DNA from: Pseudomonas juntendi
GTDB taxonomy: Bacteria > Pseudomonadota > Gammaproteobacteria > Pseudomonadales > Pseudomonadaceae
Assembly (NCBI RefSeq): GCF_009932375.1
Contig: NZ_BLJG01000097.1
Location: forward strand, 1 to 52,193
Length of the DNA stretch: 52,193 nucleotides
Reading direction: 5' to 3'
In this document: positions 24,701-31,145 of the stretch, piece after piece
How the letters are laid out: every line of letters starts with the position of its first letter
How positions within the stretch are numbered: position 1 is the stretch's first letter
Position numbers and translations under genes: made by a program
The notes under the pieces: generated by a model
What the model was told of the DNA's origin: nothing
Databases searched by the model: none
What the model saw: the letters and a program-made list of their open reading frames with translations, nothing else

Positions 24701-26767
24701 GATCACTCGTCCGAACCCGTCGACATACGTGCGGGTGGTGACCCCGCCGACAGAAGTCGAGGATGTGCCAGGGGCCTCGCCCATATCCGTACAATGCAGA
24801 TAGTACTGCCAGGTGTTCTCGGCACGGTGTTGCGGGTCCTCGGGGGCGAGAATCTCGCGTAGCGGGCGCCCAAGGGCATCGTACTCATAGAGTACTTGAA
24901 CCCCTTCGGCGTCCTCGCGCAGTACCACGTCCCCGGTGAACGCCGACTCCTGAACCAGGCTCGTCGATACGCTGCCGTCCCACCCGCTGAAAGTTTCCTG
25001 AGTCTGTACCACCGGTACATTGGCCAGTGTCTGGTCGGCACCCAGCTGGCTGAATGCATGCGTCACCACGGTAGGCAGGAAGTCGCGGGTGGTCACTTTC
25101 ATCACCACCCGCCCATGCAGGAACGGTATGTCGATATCGTTGACATAGGTGTACTCATGCCGGGTCAGCTCGACTTCCTGTTGATTGTCCAGCTGCAGCG
25201 TTCGCTCTTGCGTCACGGTATGCCAGTCGGCCAGGTCGGCTCGCTCAGGGTCTCTCAGTGCCGGCAGGGTCCTGTAGTCGAAACGCTTGACCAGCGTTGC
25301 GGCATTTCCTGGCCCGGCTACGGGTATCGTCACCTGTCGCTTCAGGTAGCTCACGAAACCTTCAGGATGGGGGGGGCAGACACCCTCTTCGCCGTCTTCG
25401 CCCTCGGCAGGATAGTACTCGCTGATTTCCTGCACCCCGTCGCGCCGAGTGAGGGTCCTGAGGTTCCCTTGGTGGTCGTACGTGCGGGATTCCTTCTCAT
25501 GGTAAACCTCGCTCGAAGCGCTCGTCAGCCACCAGGAATATTGCGTTTCGATGGGCAATTGGCAGGTGGCCGGCTGCTGATCGAAGTCGGTATCGTCGTG
25601 CAGGTTGTAGCTGATGGTCTGGCGTGCCACCGCCTCGCCCTGGCTTGTTTGCTCCAGCACCAGCAGGTGGTAACGGTTGTAATGTCGGTTGATCGAGCGC
25701 AGCGCACGTGGCGAGCCGTTACCGTCGTTTGTCCAGTACGTCTCGATGGTGCCGTACCGGTAATCGCCTCTGTGCTGGTAGAGGTAGTCCAGGCCATCGT
25801 CGAGCCAGCTGTAGTTCAATTCATAGCCCAGGAAGTTGCGGGCGTCCGGACGCTGCGCATCCATGCAGTATTGGTAGCGGATGTCGACAGGGTCGCCGTC
25901 AGCGGTAGGGTGCCGCAGGTGCCGGGTGACCCTGGGTAATGTGGGCCGGTTGGCACTGGTGGGGAAATGATGCCCACCGTCGGCGTACTCCAGCCGTTCC
26001 ACACCGCCCATGGGCGTACGCATTTCCACGACACACCACATGTCCCTGATTTTTCGGTAGTCGAAGGCCCAGGTAGCCTTCTCGTCAGTAGGTAGCTCGA
26101 AGCGTTCGAGCTTGCCTTCGGCATCGAGGTGCAGAGTGTAGGAGGGGCCTGGCTGGTCGCTGATGTCGGGGTTGAACGACAGGACCACGCTGTTGCGGCC
26201 TGGGGCCCGTTCTATCCGTAACAGCGTCTCGCCGTCGCTCTGATGAACGCGTGACAGGTAGGGATGGCCGCCGTAGGTGTCGTAGTCGAGGTTCAGCCGC
26301 TGGCCCTGTGGGGTACAGATTTGCACCGGCACGGCAGTACGGAATTCGCCGCTGCCGCGCTCTTCCAGGAACTCCACCTCACCGCTGCGGTGCACCAGGC
26401 GAAAAACCGCTGCGCTGTCGCGATAGAAGTGAAAACTTTCGAGCTTCTGCTGGCCCACGGTCATGCGCCCGAGCTGTGTCGGGTCGCTGATGATCTTGAA
26501 GTTTTCGCCGCTGTTGGTAGTGAGCAGCCCCTTGCTTTGGCGAAACTGCGACAGGGGTATATCCCAGCCCAGCCCGTAGCCAGCGTCAATGGGGGTCAAG
26601 GCATTGTAGGCGAGCGCGATGTCCAGCGCCGGCCCTCGCCGATCATGCGCTTGGACGGTAGGCAGTTTCAGGTTCACGGTGAACTGACCGGTGCGTGGGT
26701 CGACACTGGTTTGCAGTTGTTCGATGAAATTACTGGCATTGCTGCGCACTTTGGAATTGAGCGTCAT
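21722..26767 (-). CDS. RHS/YD-repeat protein with complete core and variable C-terminal domain (RHS1)
   Basis: 1681 residues without a signal peptide. The N-terminus (SVDPRTGQFTVNLKLP) is shared with RHS2. The middle consists of dozens of YD repeats (YDALGR, YDSFGHL, YDGLGRI) that in known structures wind into a hollow beta-cocoon. The RHS core near the C-terminus (RFHSPDSLTVF, NPYSYCRNDPVNFRDPSGH) ends near residue 1402. The last 280 residues are unique: a Gly-rich hinge, two or three transmembrane helices (about 1425-1505), a long Ser/Thr-rich unstructured stretch, and a 50-residue end with YSYGQIWYDSPKGWIEV. In polymorphic toxins and TcC proteins this part is the toxin; its activity is not recognisable. 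No immunity-type gene follows. An 8-C run lies in the coding strand at 25369-25376. Confidence 0.92.
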   Translation of the reverse strand: MTLNSKVRSNASNFIEQLQTSVDPRTGQFTVNLKLPTVQAHDRRGPALDIALAYNALTPIDAGYGLGWDIPLSQFRQSKGLLTTNSGENFKIISDPTQLGRMTVGQQKLESFHFYRDSAAVFRLVHRSGEVEFLEERGSGEFRTAVPVQICTPQGQRLNLDYDTYGGHPYLSRVHQSDGETLLRIERAPGRNSVVLSFNPDISDQPGPSYTLHLDAEGKLERFELPTDEKATWAFDYRKIRDMWCVVEMRTPMGGVERLEYADGGHHFPTSANRPTLPRVTRHLRHPTADGDPVDIRYQYCMDAQRPDARNFLGYELNYSWLDDGLDYLYQHRGDYRYGTIETYWTNDGNGSPRALRSINRHYNRYHLLVLEQTSQGEAVARQTISYNLHDDTDFDQQPATCQLPIETQYSWWLTSASSEVYHEKESRTYDHQGNLRTLTRRDGVQEISEYYPAEGEDGEEGVCPPHPEGFVSYLKRQVTIPVAGPGNAATLVKRFDYRTLPALRDPERADLADWHTVTQERTLQLDNQQEVELTRHEYTYVNDIDIPFLHGRVVMKVTTRDFLPTVVTHAFSQLGADQTLANVPVVQTQETFSGWDGSVSTSLVQESAFTGDVVLREDAEGVQVLYEYDALGRPLREILAPEDPQHRAENTWQYYLHCTDMGEAPGTSSTSVGGVTTRTYVDGFGRVIGEARDHIDKDVPQRLHETLEVRYDALGQTIERTEHDWYQNNPQPLVTRFEYDDWGQCHRTTTPDGVIHHEQAKPTREGMVIRSWRSSGDRINAMTEASMNRFQAPDQLRTLDASGKLLWTRNFTYDGLGRIDRQTDEHGDTQSFTYDALGRLSSTSLPDRTVLEHGYAAHAEAALLTEVALIPEGDRNQRAILGSQAFDSLHRRTRTDVGKQSHRYHYQGGRNRPASYTTPAGAKIELSYLLNLTGAPVASVAPDQTCSYGYDPRNAQLERATSEEGERQYEYDSFGHLIREQWTGKDQVTWTTRYQPSLHGRIHLREDQTRTPTRYTYDAAGRVSSMTCEQVTVTYRYDTLGRLEHVTTSDLASGSEQVTTHGYDDHDRETSRTTRVTGQPTRTLEQTWYPGERLKSRTLTEEGTLLLGETFAYDSRARLSTYSCTGSELPRDELGRPISQEIFLYDGFDNIKMVTTTIEGTRYRTLYTPREDDPCKLASIQHLPARPGLPIPPFEYDANGNLLNDEAGRRLCYDTQSRLLSVTDASSQVLTKYHYDGNGDLHAVQATGQQATQVFFEGYRLSLAIGNAQAQRVLYNGEGPLAQQACGEPGQTLLLQTNASHSVIAEYHLGELRKLSYGAYGSLPESEQAAAKGLLRFNGELATTALGWYLLGRGYRVYNERIRRFHSPDSLTVFDGGDINPYSYCRNDPVNFRDPSGHEGVGSTGRLRSPVEDEVATHGGGGGNWEGWLMLGVGLIATLAAVFTAGSSISALVAAASVTAGTIAKATVLTIIAAGAVISYGMQIYATIKQDEKANAIAFGINVAMTVLSFMYTAFTKMASLFRSFRRQSGSPAARSSSSSISRSNSTTGASPVIDDAVLPTSPRASTSTRASYISPASLNAQTSGASSRTSSIAAVAEMNQLENTIPPSSPATSSAIARTSRSSSLSSVHLAQFDKVPLTYSYGQIWYDSPKGWIEVTKSRASEIRYKWQQVHYGRGLFP
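25369..25376 (-). repeat. Homopolymer of eight C in the RHS1 coding strand
   Basis: Eight consecutive G on the plus strand read CCCCCCCC in RHS1, encoding CPPHP near codon 464. The present length keeps the frame; gain or loss of one base would end the protein in its first third. Confidence 0.9.
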
Positions 26768-26966
26768 TGTGCTGACCTCGTAACAGGGGTACTGGGTCAG
26801 GCACCGGTCACGGTAGAAGCCGGGCCTGTTTGTCGCAGACCTTAGCAGCGTGATCCAGGTGTGCCACCTAGCATATTTGCCAGTTTCCCCGTGGGTGGGG
26901 CAGGGGTAAAAAAGGTTCCATTGCGAGCTTCTGAGACCTCAGTAGCGCTCATCGATGGAGTTCCCC

Positions 26967-28772
26967 ATGCCGTTTTTACCGATGCCTGATGTTCCGGCAC
27001 TCGATGCCAACAACAGCCTCGATGCCGATGCATTGGGTGAAATGCTCGACACACTGATCTGCTATCCGGGCATTGTCGAAGGTGACAAGCTCGATATCGA
27101 TCTTCGCGGCTGTGCAGCCGACGGCAGCCCTTCGGATCACCTTCAAGTGCAATTGGCTGTAGATGAGTTGGATGACCAAGGGTGCTATCACTGCCTCATC
27201 CCGGCAGGGAGGTTCAGTGGCCTGAAAGGCGGGTGGGTGTTCTACGCTTACGCTGCGTATACCCGGGTAGGCACCCCGCGCGAAACCTGTGAAGCGTCAT
27301 TGCGGCGGTTTTTCTATGTCAACCGTGAATTACCGGCACAGGGCGGCATACCGGTAGCGCAGCTCATGGAGTCGCATGACTTGACCGTGGTGGTCGATGA
27401 TCTGGGCGGCCAGGATGCGCACCTTCTGCTGTTGCCCTATCAGGCAATGAGTGAAGGGGACCAGCTCACGTGCTCGTGGTCGCTTGTCTTCCCCGACAAT
27501 GATTCAGAAGTCCAGAAAGGGACCATTGGCCACACGGTGGGGCCTGACGACATAGACCGTGTAGTCAGCTTGCTATTCCCCCATTCGATCCTCGCGACCG
27601 GGATCGGCCTGGCCTTGAAGGTTTGCTACCGCATCGCTTATGTGGGGAACAATCGCTTCAGCGATTCGCCCATGCAAACGCTGCTAGTAGAGAGCAGCGA
27701 CCCTGGCCTGCCGGACTTGCTGCCCCCGCCACGGGTGCGCGACGTTCCCCCTGGTGCCGACGGCACGGTGATCATCGACCCCGATGCTTACCCTGAAGGT
27801 ATCACCCTCGAGTTCGCAGCCTATGATGGCATGTCCGACAGAGATGGCGTGGTTCTGCTTCTGCAGTACGCCTCGGGGACCAGCGAGGCGCTCGGCATGC
27901 GGCTGGACCTTACGTCAGTGGACAGCCAGTTCTTTGCATTCAGTCTCGATGGGCAGTGGGTGCGTGACCATCGTGGCGACAAGGTGGTGCTCTCATACCA
28001 GTGCGCACGGGGTGGCTACGATAGCCGCTCGCAGGACCTGATCATCGACATCAGGACCCAACTGAAATTGCCCACTCCAAGCGTGGAAGACGCCGTGCCT
28101 GGCGACGACGGCGGAGAGTACGACGGCTCTATCGACGGCTGGAATTCGCTGAATTTCGGTTCGGCCATCTTGATACCTGACCTTTCAGACCTGCCGGTCG
28201 GAGCCGAACTCAGTGCTCACTGGCGGGGGTTCACCGAGGCGGGTTCGCGAAGCTTTCTGCTAGCGAGAGGCCAGAGGCGCTGCCCTGTCCCAGCCGACCT
28301 GATACTGCCGAATCTTGACCGGGTCGTAGAGGTTTCTTGCTCGGTCAGCTTGGGGGCGGAACACCTGGGCAGTTCCGACGCCTATCGGCTTCACGTTGCG
28401 GACACCGTCAAAGAGCGCCTCCCAAGCATCCAGTGCCAACCGGTCGAGAACGGCATTGTGTCGCTGGCGAAGGTGCCAGACAAGGGGCTGGAGCTAAGTG
28501 TTCCCTACTGGAAAGGCATGGCTGTCGATCAACTGGTCACCCTTGAAGTTCACGGACTCGTCGGTAGCGCCTCCAAAACCTTCTACCCGCGCTGCAAGGT
28601 GGCCGTCAGCGACGAGGAGGAAATGGCTGGGGAAATCGTTGCCCAGTTCGAAAAGGCCCAACTGAGTGAGTTGGCATTGAACCAGAGTTTCCAGGTTCGG
28701 GGCAGTGTGAGCTTCGACGAGGGCGCTTCTTTCAAACCGTTCAAAGCGCTAGCCCTGACCCTGATGTCGTAG
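26967..28772 (+). CDS. Ig-like repeat-module protein, paralog A3
   Basis: 601 residues, no signal peptide, function unknown. It carries four or five modules of the family A type: GDKLDIDLRGC, GDQLTCSWSLVF, ITLEFAAYDGMSDRDGVV, GAELSAHWRGF and VDQLVTLEVHG, each followed by an extended stretch and linked by acidic, proline-rich spacers. It is more diverged from A1 and A2 than they are from each other. ATG 26967 is preferred over ATG 26955 because GGAG stands six bases before it. It opens the rightward operon (A3, B2, B3, small secreted protein, RHS2) and is divergent from RHS1; the 199-base gap between them should hold both promoters, though I see no confident boxes. Confidence 0.75.
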   Translation: MPFLPMPDVPALDANNSLDADALGEMLDTLICYPGIVEGDKLDIDLRGCAADGSPSDHLQVQLAVDELDDQGCYHCLIPAGRFSGLKGGWVFYAYAAYTRVGTPRETCEASLRRFFYVNRELPAQGGIPVAQLMESHDLTVVVDDLGGQDAHLLLLPYQAMSEGDQLTCSWSLVFPDNDSEVQKGTIGHTVGPDDIDRVVSLLFPHSILATGIGLALKVCYRIAYVGNNRFSDSPMQTLLVESSDPGLPDLLPPPRVRDVPPGADGTVIIDPDAYPEGITLEFAAYDGMSDRDGVVLLLQYASGTSEALGMRLDLTSVDSQFFAFSLDGQWVRDHRGDKVVLSYQCARGGYDSRSQDLIIDIRTQLKLPTPSVEDAVPGDDGGEYDGSIDGWNSLNFGSAILIPDLSDLPVGAELSAHWRGFTEAGSRSFLLARGQRRCPVPADLILPNLDRVVEVSCSVSLGAEHLGSSDAYRLHVADTVKERLPSIQCQPVENGIVSLAKVPDKGLELSVPYWKGMAVDQLVTLEVHGLVGSASKTFYPRCKVAVSDEEEMAGEIVAQFEKAQLSELALNQSFQVRGSVSFDEGASFKPFKALALTLMS

Positions 28773-28846
28773 CGGCTTCGATATGGCAGGCAGGGTGTCG
28801 TCCCTGATCGCCATCAGATCCATAACCAAGTAAGAGGACTATCTGC

Positions 28847-31145
28847 ATGTCCGTACATACCGTAGAGGCAATATTAGAGTGGATGGGCCGTTATCCAGAC
28901 TTGGCCAAGTGGGATTTCGTCCATGCCCTGGACGTCCGGGGGCTCAACGATTCGATGCACCAGGGGTATCTGTTGCGTTGGCGCGAAGGGAATGCCATCG
29001 ACGAGATCAACGGCCAGTTCGACATCGAACATACCGATCTCTCATACAACTTGAATGATGTGCGCCTGGCGGCTCCACAGTTGGACCTGAGCATCGTTTC
29101 CGAAGCACGGCCAGTGGCGCGTGTGACGCTGCAGGTGGAAGGCACCGTGGTCATGCTGCAGCGCCTGCGCGGTATCCGTCAATTGGCCCATTACGATGCG
29201 CTGGACAGCCTGCGTTTGAGATCCGACCATACTTTGGTCGCTGCTGACGGCAGGCTTCAGCTCGACCTACCGAGCGGTGACGACTTTTTCATAGAAGGAA
29301 TGGGCTCTTCGGTCGACGGTACGCTGGGGGGGGGTGTTTTTCCAGCGCCATTTCGCCCAGCTGAGCGATGCACAGCGTTACTTCCTGCTGGCCGGCATCC
29401 GCCCCTTGCCGGACAAGCCGTTGCGTGCTGGCAAGAATATGGTCGCCAGGCTGCAGCGCAGCGACGATGAGCAGCGCATGGCGCTCGTGCTGTGGTCGAC
29501 GCTCGATAGTGGAGCCAACGGTGAGCTGCCGGGTGCCCCGTTACCTTTCCTGCTACCGGATGAGTTCGCCGGCCCGCAGCAGGTGACCAGTCTGTTATCG
29601 CTGGCCACTCTGCAACGTGTGGCGTTTGCCGAGGCCATTTTGGGGCTGATTCCTGATGGCAATTTCTCCTGGACGAGAGGCGAGGGTGGCAAGCTCGAGG
29701 GGCTTTCGGCGCGTGCAGGCCGGCTACATGTCCCTGGCAGTGACTACAGCTCGCAAGCGTTTGTCTTTCAGCTCGACGGTTTCGATCTAGAGGCCCAAAC
29801 CCTACGAGCGACATTTTCGGCGCCGGCGAGCGAGCAGGCCTGGCGCCAGTCGTTCTCGTTGTCATTGAAATACCGCCCGCGCGAAAGCTCGTCCTGGAGC
29901 AGCCTGTCGCTGACAGGCTCGGTGACGCTGGCTCACCGTTTCGTATTGGGGCTGGCAAGTGATTCAGCCTTCATGACCGAGGGCAAACTGCAGACTTCGG
30001 CCATTGGTACACCGGTGGTCCAGCTCACCGGTGGGCTGCCGCCCGACCTGCCCATGGAGGCGCGCGCACAAATTGAAGAGGCGGTGGCGTATTCGATCCA
30101 CAAGGCCTTCTACAACGCGTTGGCCCCCCACCTGACGGCGCATATCGGCGAGCAGTTACTGCAGGACTTCACAGTGGGTGAGGCCAGCCAACCGGTGCCC
30201 CAGCGGGTTGAGTCAGCGATCAACCCGGCGGTGTTCGGTAGCTTGCGGGCACAGGGCTCAACGCTACGGATTGTCGATGCACCGCTGGTGCTCAAGGCCA
30301 GAGATGTACATACCTTTACGGTCGAGCCCGCTGACGCCACGCTGCATTGGCGGTTGACCGGGTTGCCCGGCGGTTCGGGGGAGTGGGGGCGTATCGATGC
30401 CGACACTGGCACCTATACCGCGCCAAGCCTCAATGCCATGGGCGGTCTCGCCACACGCATCATGGTCACCGCGACCGATAGGGTTACCCAGCAGACGAGC
30501 GACGTCCTGGTTACCGTGTTGCCCCAAGGGATCAGCGTCAATCCCTTGATCAGGGTGCTGCAGCCAGGGGATGGAGTGCAGTTGAGCGCGGCATCGAACG
30601 GCGGCGGCAACCTGGCTTGGTCTATCGAGGACGCAGGGCCAGGAGCAGGCCACCTCGAACCGACCCCCGATGGAGCCTTCTGCACCTACACCGCAGGTAG
30701 CCCCGATCCCAAAAAGGCGTGGGTGATCGACGAAATCGTCGTGAGCGATGGGCGGGGAGTAAGCCGCAAGGTACACATGCTGGTGGAGCAGCGCCAGCCG
30801 CTGCTCGACATCGCCCTCGGCCCGCTGCAACCGGACGGCCGTGTGCAACTGGAGGCGCGTTTCAACGGCACCCTGCTGGATGAAGTGACGTGGCACCTGC
30901 CGCTAGGTGGCCCTGGCTCTATCGATAAGCAGGGCATGTACGCGGGCGATCCGTTGGCCGTCGAGCATTACGTCCTGGTCGCCGCCAGCTATCAGCAACC
31001 CGAGTACGGCACCTTTGAGGGCTACTCGATTCTGCCACTACCGCTTTCGGCCCACTCGGCACTGCTGTCGCAGCTCGTCTGGCACGAGGCAAACGTCACA
31101 GGCAGCAATGATCCGCAAATGACACGAGGCCATCGACATGCTTAG
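28847..31145 (+). pseudogene. P47/OrfX-like protein with Ig-like C-terminus, paralog B2, frameshifted at a nine-G run
   Basis: Two overlapping frames together encode one homolog of B1. The first starts at ATG 28847 (AAGAGGAC upstream) and alone gives 207 residues, ending at 29470. The second continues to 31145. They join at nine G (29326-29334): with eight G the text reads TLGGVFFQRHFAQLSDAQR, matching SLGGLVFKELFESLPDAQR in B1. The restored protein would be 765 residues: a P47/OrfX-like N-terminal region to about 475, then Ig-like domains (GRIDADTGTYTAP, IMVTATDRVTQQTSDVLVTV) ending much like B1. The rest of the reading frame is intact and the next gene overlaps its stop by 8 bases, so this may be a phase-variable OFF state, a recent mutation or a sequencing error rather than a decayed gene. 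Confidence 0.8.
29326..29334 (+). repeat. Homopolymer of nine G at the B2 frameshift
   Basis: Nine consecutive G follow ACGCT and precede TGTTTTT. Eight or eleven G would put both halves of B2 in frame. The same codon position in B1 holds six G (13600-13605) inside the equivalent SLGGL segment. Confidence 0.95.

Noticed and set aside
29257..29958. Minus-strand frame across the B2 frameshift
   Set aside because: It only arises opposite B2; the plus-strand paralogy with B1 explains the region fully.
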